A DNA stretch of 64,000 bases, taken from Paenibacillus sedimenti. GTDB lineage: Bacteria > Bacillota > Bacilli > Paenibacillales > NBRC-103111. Location: NCBI RefSeq assembly GCF_014534655.1, contig NZ_JACVVD010000003.1:1-64000 (forward strand), given 5' to 3'. Under the pieces are notes generated by a model. It worked only from the letters and a program-made list of their open reading frames with translations, searched no databases and was not told the DNA's origin. The position numbers were made by a program, and so were the translations under genes. This document shows, piece by piece, positions 42,425 through 52,025 of the stretch (the stretch's first letter is position 1; every line of letters starts with the position of its first letter).

Positions 42425-43571
42425 GCGATAGCCTCCTTCAACATGCTTGCCTATCCAATAGTTGCAGCGAAGACTATTCCGTAACCTAATACCGATCTGT
42501 GGGAATTGGAGAACGGTTACAAGTGATAATGAGCTCAATTTATATATACACAGCATGCGCATGCTTATAACTTCAATTTGGTTCTAGTAAGGGAATTAAC
42601 GGAAAAAAGGTCACACTATCCGGCATAAATCGTCCCACGTGGTACAAGGGTGAATTGAAGGCGCTTTGAGGGCCTGTAAAGATGTTTTTCATCATTGCAG
42701 ACGTGAGAGCGGTTGGAATCGTATTCTCTAACGATGTTTTTCATTTTGGCTCTGTTAAACTTTGTTGTTGATTGAAACAACGATTCTGTATGAAATTTCA
42801 TATAAAATCGGGCTTTTCGCTTCAATTAGAGCTTTTGTGTATGATTTTTCGTGTATAACTATGTAAATTACCGTTTGAAGGATAAATCTGTGTGATTTTT
42901 CGAGTATATATATGGGGGAACTATAGTTTCGAATTGATCGCTAATTGTTTGAGTGGTTTTTCTTATGGTTAGAAATCAACAATAAAGAATAACAAAGCCT
43001 TCATCTTTAGAGACGGGAAAAGGGTGAGTCTAGGGTGCTTTAGGGTGAGTCGAGGGTGCTTTAGGGTGCTTTGAGGGTCTGTAAAGATGTTTCTCATCAT
43101 TGCAGACGTGAGAGCCGGTGAAATCGTATCCTCTAACGATGTTTTTCATCTTTAGAGATGGGAAAAGGATCAGTTGAAAGTGGTGAAAAACATTGCTCAA
43201 CGAATATTCATCACATAGCTTTATACTATAAAATTGAGTAATTAAGTGGAGAATTGACATATTGTACTGATATGCAGAATAATGAATCCGTTGGTTCAAC
43301 ATGCGTTGGATTAACAACTAATCCCCTGAAAATAGTTCCATTAGTAAAGGAAGCCAGACAAAAAAGACAGCGATATTCGCTGTCTTTTTCGTTTAATCAT
43401 TTCTGTGGTCATTTCATTTTTTGCACCCGAAAGGGAATCTATATCCATAGGATGCAGGTCTTATGTTTTATCTGCGGGACTCGCTATGCTGTAACGCCCT
43501 CAATGGCTCTTTCAGGCAGCCCTGCTCGCCCCCTCGACATCCCGATGCACGTTAACGGTACCTTCATCATT
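42425..43571. repeat. Long non-coding gap with a dispersed repeat pair
   Basis: About 1.1 kb without a believable gene. The right part of the acyl-CoA dehydrogenase promoter region has a 12-bp palindrome GCATGCGCATGC (42553-42564). A unit of about 85 bp at 42661-42744 recurs at 43066-43150 with roughly 9 differences (shared pieces TGTAAAGATGTTT, CATCATTGCAGACGTGAGAG and CTCTAACGATGTTTTTCAT). Tails of the unit (CATCTTTAGAGACGGGAAAA) occur at 43001 and 43147. Between them, at 43021-43080, GAGGGTGCTTTAGGGTG-type words repeat in tandem. I see no ORF with an SD. Confidence 0.7.
43361..43388. terminator. Bidirectional terminator downstream of the fructan operon
   Basis: AAAAAGACAGCGA and TCGCTGTCTTTTT form a perfect stem with a 3-base loop and T-runs on both strands. 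On the minus strand it lies about 180 bases after the last GH32 stop codon. Confidence 0.85.
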
Positions 43572-45074
43572 CTACGAATGACTTACCGTCGAAGGCTGAC
43601 CTGCATAGATGGAGTCTAGCTCATAGACGGCCACTGATTTTACTTTTACGGATCCTTCCTTCGCAAACAGCTTCAATCCTCTGCTTGAAGGTTCCGGAAA
43701 AATAAGATCCGTCATGACAAGTCGACCATCGTTTGCAAACACCTCGATAGATGACCAATCGACAAAAATATGCAGTTTGATCATACCATGTATCGGAGAT
43801 AGTAAAGCACTATGCTTACAAGCGAACTCGTCATGGAAATCGGTCATTCCGGATTTCGTCCGGTCAATGAACAGTCTGTGCTGGCTAGAGTCATAGCCGA
43901 TAATCGTTTCTTCCTTATCGGAGGTTCTCACTTTCAGGCCGAACTCCAATGCGTCCCCGACTTCAAATTCAGCAATGATTTCAAGCAGATCCCCTTCACC
44001 AAGATCTTGCTCCTGCCCAGAACTCACGACAAGCGAGGCAAAACACTTAGACCTCCCTCTCTGAACACAAAGTTCCTTAACAGGAATCTGCCTCAGATAA
44101 ATCTCCCCTGCATCCATCCCCAGCGAAAGCTCTCTTGGCAGCGTCATCGCGCTTCGCCATTGGGATGTCGGCGTCACCAACGCGTATTTCCAGTTGCTCA
44201 TCCAGCCGATAAAAAGACGCCTTCCATCGTGCTCCGGCACATCCGACCAGGTCACTCCGGCATAGTTATCCCGCCCATGGTCGAGCCACCGAATAGGAGC
44301 CGGGGTCTCACCAGCAACAAAGGTGTATCCATCAAAATGGCCGATGAAATACTGTGTCCTTGATCCTTCCGCATATTTGGCATCGTCGCCAATACTGACG
44401 ATCAGCACCCATTTTTGTGTACTCGCCATACCATCGACAGGAAGCGGGAACAAATCAGGACACTCCCAGACCCCTGTATGCGAGCCTTGATCTGCACCAA
44501 ATTCACCGCTATACTCCCACTCCTTCAAATTGGGGGATGTATAAAAGCGAATGTGATCGCCGGCAGCGATGACCATCACCCAATTGTGTCCATCCTCATA
44601 CCAGAATACCTTAGGGTCGCGGAAATCGGTCAAATGTTCTTCAGCAAGAACGGGGTTATTTGCATATTTGAGCCAGGTCCTTCCGCGATCCACGCTGTAT
44701 GCAAGACTTTGTCTTTGTCTGGCAATCTCGGTACCCGGCATCGTATCATGATGGGTAAAAATCGCTACAAGACCGGATCCTCCGCCAAAAAAACCGCTCG
44801 TATCGCACTCATCCGCCACGATGCTGCCCGAGAAAATCGTGCCGTGTTGATCCGGCTCCAGCGCAATAGGCAGGTGCTCCCAATGAATAAGGTCCCGACT
44901 GACTGCATGCCCCCAATGCATGGGGCCCCAAACCGTACTTTCAGGGTGGTATTGATAGCAAAGATGGTATTCCCCTTCATAAAAGACCATTCCGTTCGGA
45001 TCATTCATCCACTGCTTGGCAGGCGTGAAATGAAGTTGCGGGCGAAACCGTTCCTGGTAGTTAGCTGTTGTCAT
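43572..45074 (-). CDS. GH32 beta-fructofuranosidase, intracellular (500 aa)
   Basis: No signal peptide. The five-bladed propeller motifs are all present: WMNDPNG (nucleophile Asp 25), WGHAVSRDLIHWEHLPIAL, TDFRDPKVFWYEDG (transition-state Asp) and WECPDLFPLP (acid/base Glu). The C-terminal beta-sandwich ends with IHGMIKLHIFVDWSSIEVFANDGR. It hydrolyses sucrose, sucrose-6-phosphate or short fructans in the cytosol. Its start overlaps the fructokinase stop by 14 bp, so free fructose from this enzyme can be phosphorylated at once. Confidence 0.95.
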   Translation of the reverse strand: MTTANYQERFRPQLHFTPAKQWMNDPNGMVFYEGEYHLCYQYHPESTVWGPMHWGHAVSRDLIHWEHLPIALEPDQHGTIFSGSIVADECDTSGFFGGGSGLVAIFTHHDTMPGTEIARQRQSLAYSVDRGRTWLKYANNPVLAEEHLTDFRDPKVFWYEDGHNWVMVIAAGDHIRFYTSPNLKEWEYSGEFGADQGSHTGVWECPDLFPLPVDGMASTQKWVLIVSIGDDAKYAEGSRTQYFIGHFDGYTFVAGETPAPIRWLDHGRDNYAGVTWSDVPEHDGRRLFIGWMSNWKYALVTPTSQWRSAMTLPRELSLGMDAGEIYLRQIPVKELCVQRGRSKCFASLVVSSGQEQDLGEGDLLEIIAEFEVGDALEFGLKVRTSDKEETIIGYDSSQHRLFIDRTKSGMTDFHDEFACKHSALLSPIHGMIKLHIFVDWSSIEVFANDGRLVMTDLIFPEPSSRGLKLFAKEGSVKVKSVAVYELDSIYAGQPSTVSHS

Positions 45075-46029
45075 GATCCTTCGTCACCTTCCGTATCTCT
45101 TCAAGCGTGGGCATTGCCGGGATCGCGCCTCTTCGGGTCGTCGCCAACGCACCTGCTGCATTGGCGAATCGGATCATGGTCCGAAGATCCTCTTCATTCA
45201 AAGTTTCAAATCCTATCTTTCTGTCCATCCAACCATATAAGAATCCCCCGAAAAATGCATCCCCCGCACCCGTCGTATCGATCGCCAGAACGGGATAGCC
45301 TCCAACGCTCCCAGTTTTACCACCGAGCCGATAGAAAGCTCCTTTTTCACCTAATGTGACTAAAATGAGAGATGTGCCGAATTTCTCGCCAATCATGCGA
45401 GAACCCTCTTCCAAATCCGTGACTCCGGTCAGGAACGTAAGCTCTTCCTCCGATAATTTCACGATATCCGCTCGCGCCAAACCATACTCGATCATTTTCC
45501 TCGCATGATCCAAGTCGTCCCAAAGCGGTATTCTTAAATTCGGATCAAACGATATCGTACAGCCTTGCTCCTTGGCATAAAGGAGCGCCCTCCTCGTCGC
45601 GGATGCAGCCGGTTCATCGGTCAACGATAGTGAACCAAAATGGAAAATCTTCGACTGCCCGATCATATCCAGCCGCACTTCCTCTTTTTGGAGCTGGGTG
45701 TCTGCGCCAGGTTTTCGATAGAAACTGAAAGAACGGTCACCATGCGGATCCAAATGGACGAACGCCAATGTCGTATTCACCTCATTACTCGACACGACGC
45801 CTCGAGTATCAATACCGCATTCATTCAACGTTTGGATTAAGTACTGCCCATGCGGATCTAATCCAACTTTGCTAATAAAACCCGTCTGCTTTCCCCATTT
45901 GGCTAAAGCCGCCAGCACATTGGCCGGCGCTCCGCCCGGATTACGCTCGAATAATGTGTACCCAAGCTCAGATTGTCCAGCTGGCGTGAAGTCTATCAAA
46001 ACTTCACCTAATGCCACTACATCATACAT
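45061..46029 (-). CDS. Fructokinase, PfkB family
   Basis: 322 residues from the ATG ending at 46029 (MYDVVALGEVLIDFTPAG), which has GGTGGAGAG upstream. Sugar-binding motif NPGGAPANVLAALAKWG and the ATP-site/catalytic motif DTTGAGDAFFGGFLYGWM are present. It phosphorylates fructose released by the four GH32 enzymes. It lies between two GH32 genes in the same operon. Confidence 0.94.
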   Translation of the reverse strand: MYDVVALGEVLIDFTPAGQSELGYTLFERNPGGAPANVLAALAKWGKQTGFISKVGLDPHGQYLIQTLNECGIDTRGVVSSNEVNTTLAFVHLDPHGDRSFSFYRKPGADTQLQKEEVRLDMIGQSKIFHFGSLSLTDEPAASATRRALLYAKEQGCTISFDPNLRIPLWDDLDHARKMIEYGLARADIVKLSEEELTFLTGVTDLEEGSRMIGEKFGTSLILVTLGEKGAFYRLGGKTGSVGGYPVLAIDTTGAGDAFFGGFLYGWMDRKIGFETLNEEDLRTMIRFANAAGALATTRRGAIPAMPTLEEIRKVTKDHDNS

Positions 46030-46067
46030 TCGTTCTCTCCACCTTCGTCTTATTAAGTTAAATCTCT

Positions 46068-48317
46068 CTATTTTGAATCTATGAATGCCGGCTTCATTTC
46101 CCATATTTCTAATGATGCAATGCGTATGTCGTCATCCGCTCGCAGCTGCAAACCTAGAGCATCCAGTCTGGATGGATACGTACGTGTCGTTAAGCTCTTC
46201 AAGCCATTCGCATAAGCTTCGATCAAAGACCTGTCAACGAAGACACGCAGCTGCAGCGCTTCTCCATGAAGTTCAAATTTCCCTTCTTGAATGCCACGTG
46301 TGCGCTCATACGGGTCCAGCGTTGCTTTCTCCCGATTGACCCCGAATTGCTCACGGTCGCGATCATAGTAAATTACGGTCTCTTCCTCACCATCCGGCGT
46401 TCGCCTAACTACAAGGCCGAAAAATCGAACCGAACCTGATCCTAGAGTGATCTGTATGTCCAAAGCGTCTCCTTGAATGTCCTGCAGGCGATCATTTGCT
46501 TCACCAAGCGTAACATCCGCCAGATCAAGCAGCTTCATACCGTGAAGCAGCCGAATTTCTTCGATCGGCTCAATGCCTAACCGTCCATCCTCACGCAAAG
46601 TCAAGCTGACCGGCATGCCGGCGCTATGCGACCATCCGCAATCATAATCGATTTCGGGCGTTCGTTCCCCCTGCGCGATTGTAAAGAGCAGCGACCGGCC
46701 CGTGACAGGGTCAATCATGCCGCTAGGTCCTGTAAAATGAAAGTCGCCCACATCGATGAGCCCAGGCTCGTCATGATCCGGCATGAACCGGAAGCTGGCT
46801 CTGTCCCAATTTCCTAACCAATAGTTTACCTCGACTTTGGCTTCAGGCCCCCAAGGACTGATGAGCAAAATATGTTTGCCTGAATCTTGACCGTTACGTT
46901 GCAACGGAAGCAGCACCGGCAGCTCCCACATGATGCCAAGATACGGATACTGCTCATAATCGCTGATGAAAAGAGGACCTTTGCACGTCCAATCGATCAT
47001 ATTGATGGATGTATACACCATGGCGGTGCCGCCTTGACCCTCGATCCCGGTTCCAACCAGCATGATCCAGTGGTCATCTTCCTTCCACACGTAAGGATCG
47101 CGGAATTCGCCGAATAAACCGATGCCCGGCTCCTGAACGACAATCGGGTTAGGATGCTTTATCCATCTCTTCAAATCCCGATCCCGATCTTGCGGATAAG
47201 CGGTACGAGCCAATCCGACCGATTGATTCGGAGACAAAGCGAAATTACCCGCCGTATAAAATAAAGACGGATGGCCTTGCTCATCATAAGCGGCGCTGCC
47301 TGACCAAATGCCGTCCGGATCCAGTGCCGGTTCCGGTGATAACGCTGCCGGCAAATCCCGCCAATGCACCAGATCTTCACTAACCCAGTGGCCCCAATGA
47401 ATATAATGCCAGAACGGGCCGTTAGGGTTGAATTGATAGAACAAATGATACTGGCCGTTAAAATAAATCGGCGCATGCGGCTCATTCATCCAATGCCCCG
47501 GCGAGGTCAGATGAAATTGCGGCCGATGCCGGTCACGGGTAAAATAGGACCGGGGTATCGACAAATGCTCATCCGGAATATCAGGAATGTCGCCCCCATG
47601 GCCTTCCAAAGCTTGCCGATACAATTCGGCAATCCCCTCCCCGGAAATCTCCGCATCATACATGCGAAGCTCATCCATCAACCCGTCAAACATATTCATC
47701 GTAAACGCTTCAGCCAGAATAACGCCTTTGTTATTTTTACCAATGAGCAGATCTTCAGAACTTGGTGTAATCTCAATCATCTGCTGCGAATGCTGATACA
47801 TCGTAACTATATTGCCATTCAGGAACAACTTTATCTGTCCCGTCGCCGCATCATACGTTGCAGCTACGAAAGACCAGGTAAACTTAGGCAGCGGGTGGTC
47901 ATAACACCACACTTCGACCCATTGTTCACCAAGCGCGAGCTGAATCGACCAGCTGCCGTGTCTCGACATGCCGATTACATAGCCTTCGCAGCGCTCCCGG
48001 TCATGCTGATTGACGATCGCGGCAAGCCGCTGCTCATCGCCGAAATCATAGCTGCGCGGCGCTACCCAAGCAGTGATCGTCAATCCATCGAATAGCTTGG
48101 GGGTTAGATCGGCGGATCTCTTCAACCAAGTTGAATAGCCGTCGAACAGCAGTGCATTGCCGTTGATGCCTTGACGCCAAATCGGCTCCCGCTGCGGCTG
48201 ATAACGGCCTCTCAGCAAGGCAAATTCAATCTGATCATTTCTTCCCGATGCCTGATCATGCGCGATACTGCCCTGCCCTTCATCAAAAGCCCAGTAGGCG
48301 ATTGGTTCCATCCGCAT
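46068..48317 (-). CDS. LamG-GH32 fusion with altered nucleophile motif (749 aa)
   Basis: Residues 1-235 form a concanavalin/LamG-type carbohydrate-binding domain (YWAFDEGQGSIAHDQASGRND...FDGLTITAWVAPRS...FDGLMDELRMYDAEIS). A GH32 domain follows from about 265. The usual WMNDPNG reads HWMNEPHAP, with E279 at the nucleophile position and His-Ala for Asn-Gly. The other catalytic sites look intact: FGEFRDPYVW (Asp) and MWELPVLLPL (Glu, though WECPDLF is changed). No signal peptide, so the product is cytosolic unless exported otherwise. It may act on a different fructan linkage or be a transferase. Confidence 0.9.
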   Translation of the reverse strand: MRMEPIAYWAFDEGQGSIAHDQASGRNDQIEFALLRGRYQPQREPIWRQGINGNALLFDGYSTWLKRSADLTPKLFDGLTITAWVAPRSYDFGDEQRLAAIVNQHDRERCEGYVIGMSRHGSWSIQLALGEQWVEVWCYDHPLPKFTWSFVAATYDAATGQIKLFLNGNIVTMYQHSQQMIEITPSSEDLLIGKNNKGVILAEAFTMNMFDGLMDELRMYDAEISGEGIAELYRQALEGHGGDIPDIPDEHLSIPRSYFTRDRHRPQFHLTSPGHWMNEPHAPIYFNGQYHLFYQFNPNGPFWHYIHWGHWVSEDLVHWRDLPAALSPEPALDPDGIWSGSAAYDEQGHPSLFYTAGNFALSPNQSVGLARTAYPQDRDRDLKRWIKHPNPIVVQEPGIGLFGEFRDPYVWKEDDHWIMLVGTGIEGQGGTAMVYTSINMIDWTCKGPLFISDYEQYPYLGIMWELPVLLPLQRNGQDSGKHILLISPWGPEAKVEVNYWLGNWDRASFRFMPDHDEPGLIDVGDFHFTGPSGMIDPVTGRSLLFTIAQGERTPEIDYDCGWSHSAGMPVSLTLREDGRLGIEPIEEIRLLHGMKLLDLADVTLGEANDRLQDIQGDALDIQITLGSGSVRFFGLVVRRTPDGEEETVIYYDRDREQFGVNREKATLDPYERTRGIQEGKFELHGEALQLRVFVDRSLIEAYANGLKSLTTRTYPSRLDALGLQLRADDDIRIASLEIWEMKPAFIDSK

Positions 48318-48335
48318 TTCCTCCTGCTATTACGC

Positions 48336-49991
48336 TTACTTGGCCGATTTATTATAGCGGTCCAAAGCGGCTTGATAAATGCCCAGCAAATCTTCCAAGC
48401 CCATTTTCTTTAATGTCGATAAGTAGGCGTCCCATTCTTTGTCCACGCCGCCCTCCATCAACCATTTGGAGCGCTTTTCATTCGTCAGCTTCGCAATATC
48501 CGGCTTGATTTTGCCGATTTTATCGAGTTCTTCAGGTGTGAAGAAGATGGCCGGATAGTTCTCTTTTTCCATTTGAGGAACAAAGGTATCTTTAATGCGA
48601 TTCATACGTTCCAAAGCACGTGGTTCTGGAGCGACCAGGTTCTGGAAGTCCTCGGCCAAAATGACGCCCGTCAAATTCGGCGCAACTTTTTGCCGGAATT
48701 CTCCTGCAGCTACACCGGCTTCGAGCGGCTTCTGAACGAGCTTTCCGTCCTTCTCATCAAAGACGATGCCAATCGGTCCCCAATGAAGTTGTGCTGCCAT
48801 TTTCGGCTCATATTGCAAATCCAGCCATCTCGCGGTAATTTCAGGGTTTTTGTTGACTTTGGTAATGACCGGACCACCCCTGCTCCATGGGGAACCGTTG
48901 TTGTATTTAACGACCATGTCTTTGAACGGCGGTACAAGTACATAATCTTTGGCACGATCCGGGCCCACGATCTCCGTCTCTTCCCACCACAGATACGACC
49001 CGAGAGTGACATCCTTCGTTTTCCCTTTCGCAAAGTAGGGCGCCGTATTGTTGTTGAACGTAAACGAATCCTTATCGATCAGTCCTTCTTCCACCCATTT
49101 ATGAAAATAAGAGACGGCTTCCTTGTATTTCGGGTCGATAGCGGAGTAACTCACCTTGCCGTCTTTGACATTCAAGTGCTCGATAAACGAGTTATCGTTC
49201 GGTTGGTATGTCTTGTCAGGAACGCCAAAGGCTCCGAACAAATAACCGATATCTCCCGTCCAAAACGTATTCATGAACGACATGGGCACTTCATCCGGCT
49301 TGCCGTTGCCGTTCGGATCTTTCGTTTTGAATGCGGTCAGCACGTTATGAAGCTCATCGATTGTCGTAGGCATTTTGAGATTCAGCTTATCCAGCCATGC
49401 TTGATTCAAGAAAAGAAAATCCGGATTCGAGCCGATTCCCGCCTGCCCCTTGCCAAGCTCTTCCGCAACCGGCAGCGAGTAAATCTTGCCATCAGGAGCC
49501 GTCACAAAGGCTTTCAGCTCGGGCCGTTTTTCGAACAGCTTTTTCACATTCGGCATATACTTATCGATCAGATCGTTGAGTGGAATAATCGTACCGTCTT
49601 TGCTGTATTTAACCAGATCATTGTCCGTAAAACGCGCGCCGTAGAATACATCCGGGAGATTGGAACTGGCGAGCAAAATATTCTTTTTATCGTTGTAATT
49701 CGCCTCCGGGACGTTATCCCAATCAATATGCACATTCGTCTGGGCTTCAAGCCGTTTGAAAATTTCCATCTCGCCATAATTCGGCGCGAGCGGCGCTTTA
49801 GGCGATACCATTTTAAGTGTGACCTTTTCCTTGACGATCGGGTAACCGGTTTCATTGAAGCTTGCCGCTGCCTTCTCCCCGCTTTGCGGCGCAGCTGATT
49901 CTTTGACCTCAGGCGTTTTGTCGCTGCATGCGACCAAGACCAGGCTTAAGCTCATTGTGACTGCTGCAACTGTCGCGAATGTTTTTTTCAT
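48336..49991 (-). CDS. ABC sugar-binding lipoprotein, LipO/YtcQ type (551 aa)
   Basis: 551 residues from the ATG ending at 49991 (MKKTFATVAAVTMSLS), which has GGGAGGG upstream. The signal peptide ends in lipobox LVLVAC, so it is a membrane-anchored binding protein. Length and features (LKMVSPKAPLAPNYGEMEIFKRLEAQTN) fit the large LplA/YtcQ family that works with LplB/LplC permeases. It probably captures fructo-oligosaccharides. No ATPase gene is near, so a shared MsmX-type ATPase must energise it. Confidence 0.92.
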   Translation of the reverse strand: MKKTFATVAAVTMSLSLVLVACSDKTPEVKESAAPQSGEKAAASFNETGYPIVKEKVTLKMVSPKAPLAPNYGEMEIFKRLEAQTNVHIDWDNVPEANYNDKKNILLASSNLPDVFYGARFTDNDLVKYSKDGTIIPLNDLIDKYMPNVKKLFEKRPELKAFVTAPDGKIYSLPVAEELGKGQAGIGSNPDFLFLNQAWLDKLNLKMPTTIDELHNVLTAFKTKDPNGNGKPDEVPMSFMNTFWTGDIGYLFGAFGVPDKTYQPNDNSFIEHLNVKDGKVSYSAIDPKYKEAVSYFHKWVEEGLIDKDSFTFNNNTAPYFAKGKTKDVTLGSYLWWEETEIVGPDRAKDYVLVPPFKDMVVKYNNGSPWSRGGPVITKVNKNPEITARWLDLQYEPKMAAQLHWGPIGIVFDEKDGKLVQKPLEAGVAAGEFRQKVAPNLTGVILAEDFQNLVAPEPRALERMNRIKDTFVPQMEKENYPAIFFTPEELDKIGKIKPDIAKLTNEKRSKWLMEGGVDKEWDAYLSTLKKMGLEDLLGIYQAALDRYNKSAK

Positions 49992-50114
49992 ATTCGATAC
50001 CCTCCCTTTTTGTATGTAGCCCACTGCAAGTTCTTTTTCACTTACACACGGTTTGGAGCTCACGCTTTCAGAAAGCCGACCACCACCTTTCATACGGTCT
50101 ACACGGATGAGCAC

Positions 50115-51002
50115 TTAACCTTTTACCGAACCGATCAGCACGCCCTTTACGAAATAACGCTGTAAAAAAGGGTACAAGATTAGCAAAGGCCCAGCCGCAA
50201 TCAGGATGACGCCATACTTGATCAGCTCGGAGACTCTTTGTTTGGCCACCAAGGAATCGATATCCGATACCATATCGCCGATCGGCTGGCTTTGGATGAG
50301 AATATTCCGGAGCACTAATTGAAGCGGGTACAGCTTTTCATTTTCCAAATAAATCAGTGCATCGAAGAACCCGTTCCACTGCCGGACGACGGCGAACAGC
50401 ACAAGAACCGCCATAATCGGCTTCGATAAGGGAATGACGACGCTCCAGAGAAACCGGGTGTTTCTGCAGCCGTCGATGAATGCAGCCTCGCGCAGCTCAT
50501 CCGGTATCGTCGATTGAAAGAACGTGCGTGCGATGATGATCCCGAAAGCATCGACGGCGGACGGCAGGATAACGGACCAAACGGTGTCGACCATGCCCAG
50601 CTTTTTGATCAGCAAATAAGTCGGAATTAAACCGCCCGAGAAGAACATCGTGAAGACGAAGAACAGCATGAAGACGTTGCGGCCGTAAAAATCTTTGCGG
50701 GATAGCGGGTATGCCGCTCCGACGGTTAAGGCCACGCTAATGAGCGCGCTTGCCGCCGCGTACAGGATCGAGTTCCCGTAGCCGGACCAGATCTGGGGAT
50801 CGGATAAAATCCGGCTGTACCCCTCGAGCGTGAAGCCTTTTGGCCACAACCATACGCTGCCTGAATAAATCTGATCGGGCTCGCTGACCGAAGCAATGAC
50901 GACAAAATAAAGCGGATACAATATCAGTAGGGCGAACCCGCTCAACATGATCACATTCAAAGCGTCAAACCACTTATCTGCCGTGCTTTTTGTAGTAATC
51001 AT
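50115..51002 (-). CDS. ABC sugar permease, LplC/YtcP type (295 aa)
   Basis: Six membrane spans, beginning WFDALNVIMLSGFALLILYPLYFVVIASVSEPDQI. The EAA-type loop is ELREAAFIDGCRNTRFLWSVVIPLSKPIMA, the contact point with the ATPase. It ends KGVLIGSVKG, the family's C-terminal motif. It pairs with the permease at 51026 and the binding protein at 48336. Confidence 0.93.
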   Translation of the reverse strand: MITTKSTADKWFDALNVIMLSGFALLILYPLYFVVIASVSEPDQIYSGSVWLWPKGFTLEGYSRILSDPQIWSGYGNSILYAAASALISVALTVGAAYPLSRKDFYGRNVFMLFFVFTMFFSGGLIPTYLLIKKLGMVDTVWSVILPSAVDAFGIIIARTFFQSTIPDELREAAFIDGCRNTRFLWSVVIPLSKPIMAVLVLFAVVRQWNGFFDALIYLENEKLYPLQLVLRNILIQSQPIGDMVSDIDSLVAKQRVSELIKYGVILIAAGPLLILYPFLQRYFVKGVLIGSVKG

Positions 51003-51025
51003 CTTGGTTTACGACTCCTTTCCGG

Positions 51026-51940
51026 TTAAAATAGGCCGCTGCCGTTGATTTTTTTGGCGATGCGATTAACGCTGAGAAGCAGCACGAAATTGATCAAAGA
51101 GTTGAACAAGCCGACAGCTGCCGAAAAGCTGTATTCCGCGCGCTGCAGACCGATTTTGTACACATAGGTGGCGATTATTTCCGATGAGCTGGCGTTTAAA
51201 TCGTTTTGCATCAGGAAGGCTTTCTCAAAACCGACATTCATCAGGTTCCCGACCGCCAAAATGAACAGTATAAGAATGGTAGGCTGAATGCCTGGAATAT
51301 CGATATGCCAGATGCGATGCCATTTCGATGCGCCGTCCACGACTGCCGCCTCATGCAGATGAGGGTCGATACCCGCCAGAGCTGCCAGGTAAATGACGGA
51401 TGCAAATCCCGTTTCCTGCCAGACGCCGGAAAAAACGTAAAGACTTTTGAACCATTCTGCCTTGGACAAAAAGTAAACCGGTTCGCCGCCGAACATTTGA
51501 ATGATGTGATTGATGAGACCGCTTCCTGGCGACAGAAACACATACAGCATGCCGACGAGGACGACCGTAGAAATAAAATAAGGCGCGTATATGACTGTCT
51601 GGATAAACCGTTTGTATCGTTCTCTGGCCAGTTGATTGAGCATAAGCGCGATGAGAATCGGAATCGGGAACGAAACAGCTAAAGAATAAAGGCTAAGCCC
51701 GAGCGTGTTCTTGATGACGGTCCAAAAGTTGAAGGAATCGAAGAACCGCTGAAAATGTTCCATGCCCACCCAGGGGCTTCCCCAAAAGCCTTTGGATGCG
51801 ATGAAATCCTTAAATGCAATCTGTACCCCGTACATCGGCCAATATTTAAAAATCACGAAATATAACACCGTCGGTACGATGAGCAAATAAAGTTCGTAAT
51901 TGGCTTTGATTTGTTTGAACGCTTGTTTGTTCGTTATCAT
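51026..51940 (-). CDS. ABC sugar permease, LplB type (304 aa)
   Basis: Six membrane spans. YELYLLIVPTVLYFVIFKYWPMYGVQIAFKDF is the standard LplB opening, and the EAA loop is HLHEAAVVDGASKWHRIWHIDIPGIQPT. It is the first gene of the second transport operon. A perfect palindromic operator lies about 35 bp upstream, so the LacI regulator encoded next to it is likely to control it. Confidence 0.93.
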   Translation of the reverse strand: MITNKQAFKQIKANYELYLLIVPTVLYFVIFKYWPMYGVQIAFKDFIASKGFWGSPWVGMEHFQRFFDSFNFWTVIKNTLGLSLYSLAVSFPIPILIALMLNQLARERYKRFIQTVIYAPYFISTVVLVGMLYVFLSPGSGLINHIIQMFGGEPVYFLSKAEWFKSLYVFSGVWQETGFASVIYLAALAGIDPHLHEAAVVDGASKWHRIWHIDIPGIQPTILILFILAVGNLMNVGFEKAFLMQNDLNASSSEIIATYVYKIGLQRAEYSFSAAVGLFNSLINFVLLLSVNRIAKKINGSGLF

Positions 51941-51973
51941 GTAAGCGTCTCTCCCCCTTCTCTACGGTAAAAT

Positions 51974-51987
51974 CGTTTACGTAAACG
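51974..51987. promoter_or_regulatory. LacI-type operator before the permease operon
   Basis: CGTTTACGTAAACG is a perfect 14-bp palindrome, flanked by A/T (AAT...TTT). It lies between the LacI gene and the permease gene at 51026-51940. It matches the second site at 53059 except for one changed half. Confidence 0.8.
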
Positions 51988-52025
51988 TTTTTCTAACCTT
52001 CAAAAAAAAGCTGTAATAGCTTTTT

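Noticed and set aside
43254-43619. 121-codon plus-strand frame downstream of the GH32 operon
   Set aside because: It spans a bidirectional terminator and the end of the GH32 gene, has no SD and has unlikely composition.
48573-49898. Long plus-strand frame opposite the solute-binding protein gene
   Set aside because: It has no SD, the protein is Arg/Phe/Ile-rich without domains, and it mirrors a clear binding-protein gene. Similar shadows oppose bkdAA (33190-34098) and the GH32 genes.
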